Shown here: in pieces, positions 6,590-14,535 of the stretch | How the letters are laid out: each line of letters begins with the position of its first letter | How positions within the stretch are numbered: position 1 is the stretch's first letter | DNA from: Deltaproteobacteria bacterium HGW-Deltaproteobacteria-12 | GTDB lineage: Bacteria > Desulfobacterota > Syntrophia > Syntrophales > Smithellaceae | DNA length: 58,042 nucleotides | Assembly (NCBI GenBank): GCA_002840565.1 | Contig: PHBK01000027.1 | Location: 1-58,042 of the forward strand | Direction of reading: 5' to 3' | Notes under the pieces: generated by a model | Told to the model about the DNA's origin: nothing | Seen by the model: only the letters and a program-made list of their open reading frames with translations | The model's database searches: none | Made by a program: the position numbers and the translations under genes

Positions 6590-6700
6590 AGATTGTCATT
6601 GCGAGCACATTCGCTACGCTCAGTGCAGGCTCCGCTCAGCAATCTAAGCAATTGATTATATGAGATTGCTTCGTCACTTTGTTTCTCGCAAAGACCGTTG
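6590..6700. repeat. Interspersed repeat, copy 2
   Basis: AGATTGTCATTGCGAGCACATTCGCTACGCTC...CAGCAATCTAAGC, then TGAGATTGCTTCGTCACTTTG...CTCGCAAAGACC. It has the same words as copies 1 and 3: TCATTGCGAG, GCAATCT and GAGATTGCTTCG in inverted arrangement. It ends directly at the 3' end of the hydrolase gene and may supply or replace its terminator. Confidence 0.75.
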
Positions 6701-6702
6701 TT

Positions 6703-7500
6703 TTATAAATATTTTACTATTGCGGAATCTGGGTTAATTGGTTTTTTCAACCATGCCGCGATATCTTCGGCAATTTTCTCCCAACCTGTCTCCAGTATGA
6801 TGGAATGGGCATGATCCGGATATTCTTTATAGGTGCTGACTGCTTTATATTTTTTCGCAGTGTTTCTGACAACGGAAGCAGGGACGATTCTGTCTTCCGA
6901 TCCGGCAATAATCAGAACAGGACAGGTAACATTCGATTCATCAACTTTTGTTGCCTGGTTGGGATCGAGCAGCCAGAATCCGATTTCCGCCGCCGCTTGT
7001 CCGGACTCATAAACCAGTTTGTTGTATTCCATGCGCTGCACATCAGGGGACAGCAGGTTAGCTATTGCATATACAAAGGATTCAAAAGACAGGCGAATGG
7101 GTTGCTTCCAGAAACCCGGCTTTATCATAATACTGAAAAAAGTCTTGATGACGGATGGCTTCAAAGCGAAAACTCCGCGGGGTGAAGCAGGGGTGATCAG
7201 GACAGCAGCTTTTGCCAAACCCCGGCTGATCAAGATCTGCGTGATAAGGCCCCCCATAGAATGACCCATGATTATGGGCTGGACACCCAGTTTTCGTATC
7301 TCCTTTTCGAGATCATCGGCATAATCAAGAATACTGGTCGTGCCCAGCCGGGGATCCGGAAGTGACTGCGGATCCATGTCATGATATCTCAGGGTCTTCG
7401 TTACACAGCGATAACCTTTATCTTCAAAAAATTTGACATAATTATCCCAGTACCAATCGCCCGCCCACATACCATGAATCATGAAAATCGCATCTGACAT
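6703..7500 (-). CDS. Alpha/beta hydrolase
   Basis: This 265-residue serine hydrolase has the alpha/beta fold. The nucleophile elbow is GHSMGG with S81. The likely acid is D203 in AGSEDRIVP and the base H232 in DHAHSI. The oxyanion HGMW (9-12) follows strand 3, and the cap region at about 110-180 is typical of lipase/esterase or acyltransferase members. The substrate is unknown. Translation begins at ATG 7500 behind a very strong AAGGAGG. A 39-base gap separates it from the upstream pcm-like gene, so the two are likely co-transcribed. No signal peptide is seen, so it is cytoplasmic. Confidence 0.85.
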   Translation of the reverse strand: MSDAIFMIHGMWAGDWYWDNYVKFFEDKGYRCVTKTLRYHDMDPQSLPDPRLGTTSILDYADDLEKEIRKLGVQPIIMGHSMGGLITQILISRGLAKAAVLITPASPRGVFALKPSVIKTFFSIMIKPGFWKQPIRLSFESFVYAIANLLSPDVQRMEYNKLVYESGQAAAEIGFWLLDPNQATKVDESNVTCPVLIIAGSEDRIVPASVVRNTAKKYKAVSTYKEYPDHAHSIILETGWEKIAEDIAAWLKKPINPDSAIVKYL

Positions 7501-7539
7501 AACGTCCTCCTTCCGGCCTCGTTGTTATATCGACTTCCA

Positions 7540-8292
7540 TCAATAGGTCTTTCCCCTGTGGTCCACCATGGGTACAAAACGCACCGCAATGATCGCGTGC
7601 CTCTCCAGCCGGCCGTCCTTCTTTCGGAGCACGACCAATTCCTGCCGACCGGCTTCTCCGACAGGAATGACCATCTTCCCGCCCTCCTTAAGTTGATCAG
7701 CAAGCGGCGGAGGGACTTTTGTCGGTGAGCAGGTGACGATAATTGCGTCAAACGGCGCAGCTTCCGGCCAGCCCTGATAGCCGTCGCCGATTTTGAAGTG
7801 CACATTTTTATAAAGTCCGGAAAGAATCTGCCTGGCCCGTTTTCCCAGTATCTCGACAATTTCGATGGTGTAAACACTTTTGCAAAGCTCGGCCAGAACC
7901 GCGGCCTGGTAGCCTGAACCGGTTCCGATTTCCAGCACCTTCATGCCCTGTTCCGGTTTGATCACTTCCGTCATCAAAGCGACGATGTAAGGTTGAGAAA
8001 TGGTCTGACCTTCGCCGATCGGCAGGGGGTGGTCGACATAGGCTCTGCCGCGGAGGCCTTCAGGGACAAAAAGATGACGTTTAACGGTGCGCATAGCCTG
8101 GAGGACCCCGGGATCGCTAATGCCTCTGGCCTCGATCTGATCGGCGACCATTCTTTCTCTGGCGGCAGAATAACCTTTTTCGACATCAATATCTGCCTGA
8201 CAGATCAGGGCAGACAGGAACAAATAACCGGCGGCGAGGAAAAGGGACAGGCGTATTTTCCCCGGCCCGCCGGTGAATTTAAATTCGTTCAT
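7540..8292 (-). CDS. pcm: Protein-L-isoaspartate O-methyltransferase, exported form
   Basis: This 250-residue SAM-dependent methyltransferase repairs isoaspartyl residues in damaged proteins. Pcm motifs: RxxMVxxQIxARGI (about 45-58), DHPLPIGEGQTISQP (88-101, the substrate-binding loop), the SAM motif VLEIGTGSGYQAA (119-131) and GGKMVIPVGE near the end. Unlike the cytosolic enzyme of about 210 residues, it has an extra N-terminus of about 32 residues with a positive start and a hydrophobic core (LSLFLAAGYLFLSALI), which reads as a cleavable signal peptide. That would place it in the periplasm, where SAM supply is unclear, or anchor it to the membrane facing the cytoplasm. The ATG is preceded by GGAGGAATT. 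Confidence 0.9.
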   Translation of the reverse strand: MNEFKFTGGPGKIRLSLFLAAGYLFLSALICQADIDVEKGYSAARERMVADQIEARGISDPGVLQAMRTVKRHLFVPEGLRGRAYVDHPLPIGEGQTISQPYIVALMTEVIKPEQGMKVLEIGTGSGYQAAVLAELCKSVYTIEIVEILGKRARQILSGLYKNVHFKIGDGYQGWPEAAPFDAIIVTCSPTKVPPPLADQLKEGGKMVIPVGEAGRQELVVLRKKDGRLERHAIIAVRFVPMVDHRGKTY

Positions 8293-8423
8293 AATTCCTC
8301 CCCTTCAGAAATACTCGTTTTCAGCAGCGTGGATAATTCTTGCCATTACTTTTGTTTTTATGTGCTCCTGATAGATCAAAAAGTCAAGGGCTTGGATTAT
8401 TTATGGGCTTATTTATTCTTCGA

Positions 8424-8453
8424 TTGACATAACCTGCCGTCCTGACTTATGCT
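8424..8453 (+). promoter_or_regulatory. Candidate thiolase promoter
   Basis: TTGACA (8424-8429) and TATGCT (8448-8453) are separated by 18 bases and lie about 44 bases before the thiolase ATG. The -35 is a perfect match and the -10 matches four of six. It fits the divergent arrangement with the pcm-like gene. Confidence 0.45.
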
Positions 8454-8496
8454 TTCTCCGGAAAAAGCAATTCTCATAAAAAACAGGAGGCATTTT

Positions 8497-9669
8497 ATGA
8501 AAGATGTATTCGTTGTGAGTGCTGTAAGGACGCCGATCGGCAGTAGAAATGGCTATCTGCGCAATTGGACCGCGCCCGAATTGCTGGGAGCCGTGCTGGA
8601 TGAAGCAATCCAAAGGATCGATCTCGATCCCGGGCTGGTTGATGAAGTTGTTACCGGCTGCGTCTATCAACTGGGCGAGCAGGGGTTCGATATCGCCCGA
8701 ATGGGAATTCTCTCTTCGCGGCTGCCGATTAAAACCCCCGGCGTATCGGTCAATCGGCAATGCGGCAGCAGCCTCACGGCTATTCAGATCGCTCACATGA
8801 TGATCGCCTCCGGCAACATGGACGTTGTCATGGCCAGCGGCTGTGAAATTATGTCGAAATATACCATCATGTCCGACATGAACGGCACGCTTTACACCGG
8901 CCAGCCGATGAACCATCCGATTACTCAAGGATATATTGAAAAATACGGCATTCCTGATCAAATCGCTTCCGCCCAGAAGATCGCCAACAAATTCGGCATT
9001 ACCAGGCAGGAATGTCAGCAGTTTGCCGTCGCCAGCCATTCGAAAGCCCATCAGGCGACGCAGGGGGGATATTTTAAAAGAGAAATTATGCCCATGAAAG
9101 GGCTCGATAAGGAGGGCAAAGAGATCATCAGGGATACCGATGAGACCATTCGGCCGGACACAACGGTGGAAAAGCTCGAATCGCTGAAAGTGCTGCCCAA
9201 TACCGAATGGCTGACGCCCGGCCTTTCGAGCACTATTACGGACGGATCATCGGCGGTTATTCTCATGAGCGCAGAGAAGGTAAAAGAGCTTAAACTGCAG
9301 CCGATTGCCCGCATAGTTGCCAATGCCGTTGTCGGATCAGACCCGGTGCTCATGCTGACCGGTCCCATTCCGGCCACACAGATGGTTCTAAAGAAAGCCG
9401 GAATGAAGATGGAAGATATCGATATTTTTGAAGTCAACGAAGCGTTCGCGCCCATCCCCCTGGCCTGGGCCAAGGAAATGAAGGCTGATCTCGGGAAGCT
9501 GAATGTCAACGGCGGGGCCATGGCGCTGGGGCATCCGGTGGGCAATTCGGGATGCCGTCTGACCATTACGGCAATCCACGAGCTGCAGAGAAGAAAGGCG
9601 AAGTACGCGCTGGTGACTTTATGCACCGGGGGCGGTCAGGCGCCAGCGACAATTTATGAACGGGTCTGA
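8497..9669 (+). CDS. Thiolase (acetyl-CoA C-acetyltransferase family)
   Basis: This 390-residue biosynthetic or degradative thiolase interconverts acetyl-CoA and 3-ketoacyl-CoA in the cytoplasm. ATG 8497 is chosen because AACAGGAGG precedes it at ideal spacing and the protein then begins MKDVFVVSAVRTPIG, the family start. Catalytic residues are all in place: nucleophile C89 in VNRQCGSS, NEAF at 314-317, H346 in AMALGHPVGNSGCR and C376 in LCTGGGQAPA. The chain is of normal length. It stands alone except for the flavoprotein 130 bases downstream. In syntrophic anaerobes such enzymes serve butyrate or benzoate oxidation or acetoacetyl-CoA formation; which one applies here cannot be told. Confidence 0.93.
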   Translation: MKDVFVVSAVRTPIGSRNGYLRNWTAPELLGAVLDEAIQRIDLDPGLVDEVVTGCVYQLGEQGFDIARMGILSSRLPIKTPGVSVNRQCGSSLTAIQIAHMMIASGNMDVVMASGCEIMSKYTIMSDMNGTLYTGQPMNHPITQGYIEKYGIPDQIASAQKIANKFGITRQECQQFAVASHSKAHQATQGGYFKREIMPMKGLDKEGKEIIRDTDETIRPDTTVEKLESLKVLPNTEWLTPGLSSTITDGSSAVILMSAEKVKELKLQPIARIVANAVVGSDPVLMLTGPIPATQMVLKKAGMKMEDIDIFEVNEAFAPIPLAWAKEMKADLGKLNVNGGAMALGHPVGNSGCRLTITAIHELQRRKAKYALVTLCTGGGQAPATIYERV

Positions 9670-9799
9670 CAGGCGCAATGGCCTGTGTCCGAATAGCCAT
9701 ATCTAAGATATTAATGCAGTCATTGAGTTCGTTTGTCGGTGCCGTCAGGCGAAACCCGGAATAACTAAATTGATTTAAAAAATAGAGAGAGGTGCTGCC

Positions 9800-10690
9800 A
9801 TGTCGAATTTGCTCGAAATTTTGGGAAGCCGTTATCCCATTATCCAGGGGCCCATCGGGGCGATGAATGATGCAAAGTATATTGCCGCAGTCTGCGATGC
9901 GGGAGCCTTCGGCATGATTTCCCTGGGTTTTAGCAATCCCGAGGAAACCAGGCGGCTGGTGGACGGAGTAAAGTCATTAACGGACAAACCATTCGGGGCC
10001 AACGTCATGATCATGAATCCCGCCAATCCGGAGATATTGAAAATCCTGGCCGCCGCGGGGGTAAAATTTGTCAGCACTTCGGCAGGGTCGCCGTCTAAGA
10101 TTTATCCCCTGATCCATGAACTGGGGATGAAGGGATTTCATGTTATGCTGGCCCTCTCCCATGCGATCCGCGCAGCTAAGGAAGGCGTGGACGGCTTGAT
10201 CGTTTCCGGGCTGGAATCCGGCGGTCTCCGGTCGCTAGGCTCCGAGTCCACAACGATGATACTTGTCCCGCTGGTGGCGGATCATGTAAAGATTCCTGTT
10301 GTGGCGGCGGGGGGAATTGCCGACAGACGGGGGTATCGGGCGGCGCTGGCTCTGGGAGCGCAGGGGGTGCAGATCGGCACACGACTTATCGCTTCGGAAG
10401 AGTCACCGGCTCCTCCGGCCTGGAAAAAAGCCATTCTGGACTGCGGTGACGGCGGGACAAGATTGTTGTCCTTAAAAAGCATGATGATGCGGGTCATTCC
10501 CAATCAGAAAATGATCGATCTGGCCACTGATCCGGCTTTTGATCTTTCCCGGGAATACAATCTAATGAACGCTCCCAAGGGCTGGATGGGGGGAGATTTT
10601 GATCTTTTCCCCGCCGGCGCCGGTCAGGTCGCGGCGCTCATCTCGGAGATCAAGCCCATCAGGGAGATCATTGCAGAAATGGTATCATGA
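9800..10690 (+). CDS. Nitronate monooxygenase/FabK-like flavoprotein
   Basis: This 296-residue FMN-dependent TIM-barrel protein is of the NPD/2-nitropropane dioxygenase group, which includes enoyl-ACP reductase FabK. Signs: YPIIQGPIGAM (12-22), the phosphate-binding VAAGGIADRRG followed by ALALGAQGVQIGTRLIASEES. In nitronate monooxygenases the ExGGH motif carries the catalytic histidine; here the loop reads SGLESGGLRS (136-145) with leucine at the histidine position. True nitronate oxidation is therefore doubtful, and an NADH-dependent enoyl reductase or another flavin reduction is possible. ATG 9800 follows GAGAGAGGTG. The last 6 bases overlap the convergent gene. Confidence 0.8.
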   Translation: MSNLLEILGSRYPIIQGPIGAMNDAKYIAAVCDAGAFGMISLGFSNPEETRRLVDGVKSLTDKPFGANVMIMNPANPEILKILAAAGVKFVSTSAGSPSKIYPLIHELGMKGFHVMLALSHAIRAAKEGVDGLIVSGLESGGLRSLGSESTTMILVPLVADHVKIPVVAAGGIADRRGYRAALALGAQGVQIGTRLIASEESPAPPAWKKAILDCGDGGTRLLSLKSMMMRVIPNQKMIDLATDPAFDLSREYNLMNAPKGWMGGDFDLFPAGAGQVAALISEIKPIREIIAEMVS

Positions 10691-11758
10691 TTCGGGGCAG
10701 GGATTGTCAAACCATTTGTCCAAGAAATATTTCTTTTCTGCACAGCGCTTCTCCTGCCAGCAGGAGTCGACGACAGCAGGTGGGTTATTTTCGCTTTCAA
10801 TCCGCAGCTGCCAGGGTTGTTTGCCCCGCAAAACGTGCACATAGGTAACAAATGATTCGGCAAAATCCTCCCATATATTGGCTGCCGCCTGCATACTCAC
10901 AAAATTCGTGAATTGCAGCTGAGCATAGGCATCGGGCACCTGATCATTGGTCAGCTGCGCCTGGGCAAAAGCGTAATATTTAATTTTCTTGCGTTCGGGA
11001 AACAGTTCATCAAAAAGGCTCACTGGCTTTCCCTCTGCGTCCAACCGCCAGGAAAGCCGGACAAAAGGATAATCAAGCGAAACCGTTTTATCCGCCGGTA
11101 TCCAGGACGGATGAACATTGCTGATCATTCCCAGGGTGTGTCCCAACTCGTGCAGCAGAAGATAACGCATGGCATTGTGCACCGTATTATTTTTTTCCGA
11201 CTCAATAATCATTTGCAGCCGGAAACCATTTTTTTGCGCCGGCAGAAAGATGCTGTTTTCTTTCCAGGTTGCCCAGTCATTGGCTTTTCTCTTTAAAAGA
11301 ACATCGCGGTCCAGGACAATTACGGCATAAGAACGCCCTTTGACTTCATCCACAACCTCTTCCGTAAACCCGGAACTGCCCAAATCCTTGACGCAGAAAA
11401 CGCCAATCAGTCTTTCTTCGAGCAGTTTACGCAAAGCCGGGGAAAGAGAAAAACTTATTTCTTTAAAAACATCGGCAATTTCTGGAACGGGCTCAACGGC
11501 GGACGGCACTTCCGAAAAACCATCCAGTTTGTTTTGGTAGGCCAGATATTCCAGCAATTTGTCCGGCGCCCGCTCCAGCCGTTCCATCCATGGTTTCTGT
11601 TTCCAGTTTGCCCCGAAGTATTCCATTTTTATAACCGGGTTTGCCCCGGCAGCCGATGCGACATTGCTGCCGGAAAAAAGAAAGATGAACAGGCAGGCAA
11701 TAAAAACAGCCTGGAGGCAGGCGTCTGGCTTTATTTCAGTCCGCAGATTTAATCGCAT
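10685..11758 (-). CDS. Secreted HExxH metalloprotease-like protein
   Basis: This 357-residue protein is unassigned at family level. It has an N-terminal signal peptide (hydrophobic CLFIFLFSG core, likely cut after ASAA near residue 37), so it is exported. LLHELGHTLGMISNVH (201-216) supplies HExxH (H203, E204, H207) plus G210 and a possible third metal ligand at H216, close to but not the same as the metzincin HExxHxxGxxH spacing. It is therefore a probable zinc peptidase or a relative. The remainder has no recognisable domain. Four cysteines in the mature part (C122 and three near the end, including DSCWQEKRC) suggest disulphides. Its 3' end overlaps the convergent flavoprotein gene by 6 bases. 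Confidence 0.65.
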   Translation of the reverse strand: MRLNLRTEIKPDACLQAVFIACLFIFLFSGSNVASAAGANPVIKMEYFGANWKQKPWMERLERAPDKLLEYLAYQNKLDGFSEVPSAVEPVPEIADVFKEISFSLSPALRKLLEERLIGVFCVKDLGSSGFTEEVVDEVKGRSYAVIVLDRDVLLKRKANDWATWKENSIFLPAQKNGFRLQMIIESEKNNTVHNAMRYLLLHELGHTLGMISNVHPSWIPADKTVSLDYPFVRLSWRLDAEGKPVSLFDELFPERKKIKYYAFAQAQLTNDQVPDAYAQLQFTNFVSMQAAANIWEDFAESFVTYVHVLRGKQPWQLRIESENNPPAVVDSCWQEKRCAEKKYFLDKWFDNPCPES

Positions 11759-12438
11759 ATTTTTACCGTCTTATTTGTTTTTTAATCCCGCTGCTACAAG
11801 ACGAGTGTAAATTCTCTGCAGCTTGCTGCGATATAATGACGTTCATTTCATACCTCGACCGCTTGCAGCGCGGTGGTTGATTAACGCACCTGCAACTCCC
11901 TGGGTTTCAGCATCGCGTAAGCAAAACGCTGACGGGCGCGATAAAAACGAATTTCGTCCAGAGAACTGGATATTATGTTTCATATTTTTTGATGTCAAAC
12001 ATTATTTATGACAGGTTGGTAATAGTTGGGCAATCGAGAGATTGCTTGCGGGATCTCTGACTCTTTCGAGCACAGAATCGATTATTTTTGTCATTTCCGG
12101 TGTCATATCTTTTTTCGTGCCAATATTTATAGATTTTGCAATAACTTATTATTAAATAAAATGTATTGTGTATGCGACCAGGATATAATTAAATCAACCT
12201 TGTATGTCAAATATAATGTTGCGGAAGATAAGGAGGTTTGACCCGTGAGACAATGTTTATTGACGCCGGCTGCCAGCAAACGACGGGCGGCCATTTTGAT
12301 TGCGCATCCCCGGGAGGAGCCGGCCTTTGGATTTTAATTTTCTTATTAATGCGGCAAGAAAAGAGGCTTGATTAAATATTTTGCCGGTCATATTGTATTG
12401 CCCAGATAAAACATTTATAAAAAAGGAAGGTAATTTCG
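11759..12438. other. 680-base intergenic stretch, no gene seen
   Basis: Divergent genes flank this stretch, so it should hold promoters for both the secreted protease (left) and the hydroxyacid dehydrogenase (right). I see no convincing -35/-10 pair, no recognisable riboswitch and no protein-like frame. A short frame at 12026-12241 lacks a ribosome site and resembles no family. A small ACCGC/GCGGT hairpin sits near 11858-11874. AAGGAAGG before 12439 is the ribosome site of the next gene. Confidence 0.5.
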
Positions 12439-13389
12439 ATGAAAAAACCGGTTAAGATAGTATTTTTGGATGCAGTCACACTGGGTGTTGTGGATAACCT
12501 TGCGGCAATTAAATCGCTGGGCGATTATACCGGCTACGACTACACTCTGATGTCCGAGCGCATAGAGCGGATCAGCGGGCATAACATTGTTCTCACCAAC
12601 AAGGTTGTCATCGACCGTGAAGTGATGGATGCCTGCCCCGAGATCGAGTTGATTTGTGTAGTGGCCACAGGCACGAATATTATTGATCTGGAATATGCCG
12701 CCCAAAAGGGGATTACCGTAAAAAATGTTGCCGGATATTCAACCGAATCGGTAACCCAGAGCACGTTTTCCATGCTTTTCTATCTAATGCACAGCAGCGC
12801 CTACTATAATGATTACGTTAAATCGGGCGACTACGCCCAGAGCCCGATATTTACCAACCTTAACCGGGAGTTCCGGGAATTGAATAACAAACTCTTCGGG
12901 ATTATCGGAATGGGGAATATCGGCAAACGGGTTGCTCAGGTAGCGGAAGCTTTCGGCGCGCGTGTTGCATATTACTCGACCTCGGGAAAAAATCTCACCG
13001 GCACAGGCCACCCGCATCTGCCGCTGGATGAACTGCTGAGTAAATCCGATGTGGTGTCAATTCATTGTCCGCTGAACAGCGATACGAAGAATCTACTCAA
13101 CGCAGAACGGATTCGCCGGATGAAGCCATCGGCGTATCTGCTGAACATGGGCCGGGGAGGCATTGTGGATGAGCATGCTCTGGCACGGGCCATCGATGAA
13201 AACAGCATTGCCGGAGCCGCGCTGGACGTGCTGAGTTCCGAACCTATTGCCGGGGATAACCCCCTTCTTTCAGTTCGCAATAAAGACCGGCTTTTCATCA
13301 CACCCCACATAGCGTGGGCCAGCAGTGAAGCCCGGCAACTGCTCACGGAAAGAACACTGGAGAACATCCGCAGTCATTTGGAGAAATAG
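12439..13389 (+). CDS. D-isomer 2-hydroxyacid dehydrogenase
   Basis: This 316-residue NAD(P)-dependent cytoplasmic dehydrogenase reduces a 2-oxoacid, for example hydroxypyruvate, glyoxylate or pyruvate. The Rossmann GMGNIG lies at 157-162 within GIIGMGNIGKRV. The catalytic triad is visible: R239 in NMGRGG, E268 in SSEP and H290 in TPHIAW. VAGYSTESVTQ (97-107) matches the conserved entry to the cofactor domain, and the hydroxypyruvate reductase/D-lactate dehydrogenase branch fits best. Exact substrate is not readable. AAGGAAGG precedes the ATG. It is monocistronic, followed by a convergent panE-like gene. Confidence 0.88.
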   Translation: MKKPVKIVFLDAVTLGVVDNLAAIKSLGDYTGYDYTLMSERIERISGHNIVLTNKVVIDREVMDACPEIELICVVATGTNIIDLEYAAQKGITVKNVAGYSTESVTQSTFSMLFYLMHSSAYYNDYVKSGDYAQSPIFTNLNREFRELNNKLFGIIGMGNIGKRVAQVAEAFGARVAYYSTSGKNLTGTGHPHLPLDELLSKSDVVSIHCPLNSDTKNLLNAERIRRMKPSAYLLNMGRGGIVDEHALARAIDENSIAGAALDVLSSEPIAGDNPLLSVRNKDRLFITPHIAWASSEARQLLTERTLENIRSHLEK

Positions 13390-13540
13390 CACTGGCCTGC
13401 ATTATCCGGAGAAGGGAAAGAGGCTATGAATGTTGCCGTCTTCGAAGGAAGTTCCAAAAGGAGCTTAGTGTCACCCCGCGGCAGGTCCTTTTTGCAGCAA
13501 GGTAATTCCCGCAACATTCATTTGTATCCCCCGTGGGAAA

Positions 13541-14479
13541 TCAAGTCTTGTCAGTCGGGCTATTTTCGGCTTCGATTTTCCTGATGGCATCAAAGAACTG
13601 CTGATTTATGGGAGTGGGTACATTCATTTTTCGGCCCAGTTCAATCACCTTTCCGGCAAACATTTCCACTTCCGTTTTCCGGCCGGCTTCAATATCCTGG
13701 AGCATGGAAGTTTTACCCAGGGGATTGATATTCGAAAGAACTTTGCTGGCTTGATCAATGTCCTCTTCGGTCAGATGAACTCCGGTCTTTGCGGAGAGCA
13801 AAATGACTTCCCGCATGGCGGACTGCATCAGTTCCAAGGCCGCAGGCGAGGTTTGAAACAAAGAGAAGGGAGCACGAAGCACGGCCGAGGCCTGGTTGAT
13901 TCCGACATTGATCATGAACTTCCACCAGAGGGCATGAATCATGTCCGGCGGCGTCTCATAAGCAATTCCCGCTTTATCGAAAAGCTCCTGAACACGCTTA
14001 ACCCTTTCCGTAAGAATGGTGTTTTTCGCCTCGCCAAAGTAAATTTTCCCCTGCCGGGCATAATTAACGCGGTTTTCTTCCCGCAAGGCATCAATCCCGA
14101 CGGATATGGCATAGAGAACCTTTTCCCTGCCGTAAACAGCGCCAATCTGTTCTTCGCTCTCCAGGCCGTTCATCACGGAGATAATGATGGTTTCCGCACC
14201 AACTCTGTTTTTCAGGTCCCGCAGGGCGGCAGGCAGATGCTGATTTTTTACGGCAACAATAACCAGATCGGCAGGGGTGCTGGAATTCTCCGGCCGGAGA
14301 ACAGGGATGCCATAGTGTTTGCCGTTGATAATAAGACCGGAGCTGGAAAGTCTCTCATAACGATCGCCGCCGGCGACAAAGGAGACGCAGCGGTTGTCCA
14401 TATCATAAAGTATGCCGGCATAGGCAGCACCCAGGGCGCCTGCTCCGACGACGGCTATCGTTTCGATGGACTTCGTCAT
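13541..14479 (-). CDS. panE: Ketopantoate reductase (2-dehydropantoate 2-reductase)
   Basis: This 312-residue enzyme uses NADPH to reduce 2-dehydropantoate to pantoate in coenzyme A synthesis. The family has many paralogues acting on other keto acids. ATG 14479 is preferred (AAAGGGG seven bases upstream; product MTKSIETIAVVGAGALG with GAGALG at 12-17). An upstream in-frame start adds 14 residues of no family likeness. The ApbA signature appears as VIVAVKNQHLPAAL, VMNGLESEEQIG, and the catalytic lysine segment ALWWKFMINVGINQAS. CoA supply suits the many CoA-linked genes nearby, but no panB or panC is adjacent. Confidence 0.87.
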   Translation of the reverse strand: MTKSIETIAVVGAGALGAAYAGILYDMDNRCVSFVAGGDRYERLSSSGLIINGKHYGIPVLRPENSSTPADLVIVAVKNQHLPAALRDLKNRVGAETIIISVMNGLESEEQIGAVYGREKVLYAISVGIDALREENRVNYARQGKIYFGEAKNTILTERVKRVQELFDKAGIAYETPPDMIHALWWKFMINVGINQASAVLRAPFSLFQTSPAALELMQSAMREVILLSAKTGVHLTEEDIDQASKVLSNINPLGKTSMLQDIEAGRKTEVEMFAGKVIELGRKMNVPTPINQQFFDAIRKIEAENSPTDKT

Positions 14480-14535
14480 GGCAACCCCTTTCTTGCCGCC
14501 TGATTTGAAGTAAACCTGCAAACAGGCAGTGCAGG

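Noticed and set aside
12026..12241. A possible small gene in the 680-base gap
   Set aside because: No ribosome site and no recognisable composition or motif; probably chance.
13751..14503. A 250-residue plus-strand frame opposite panE
   Set aside because: Antisense to PanE with all its motifs; no start signal or family likeness.
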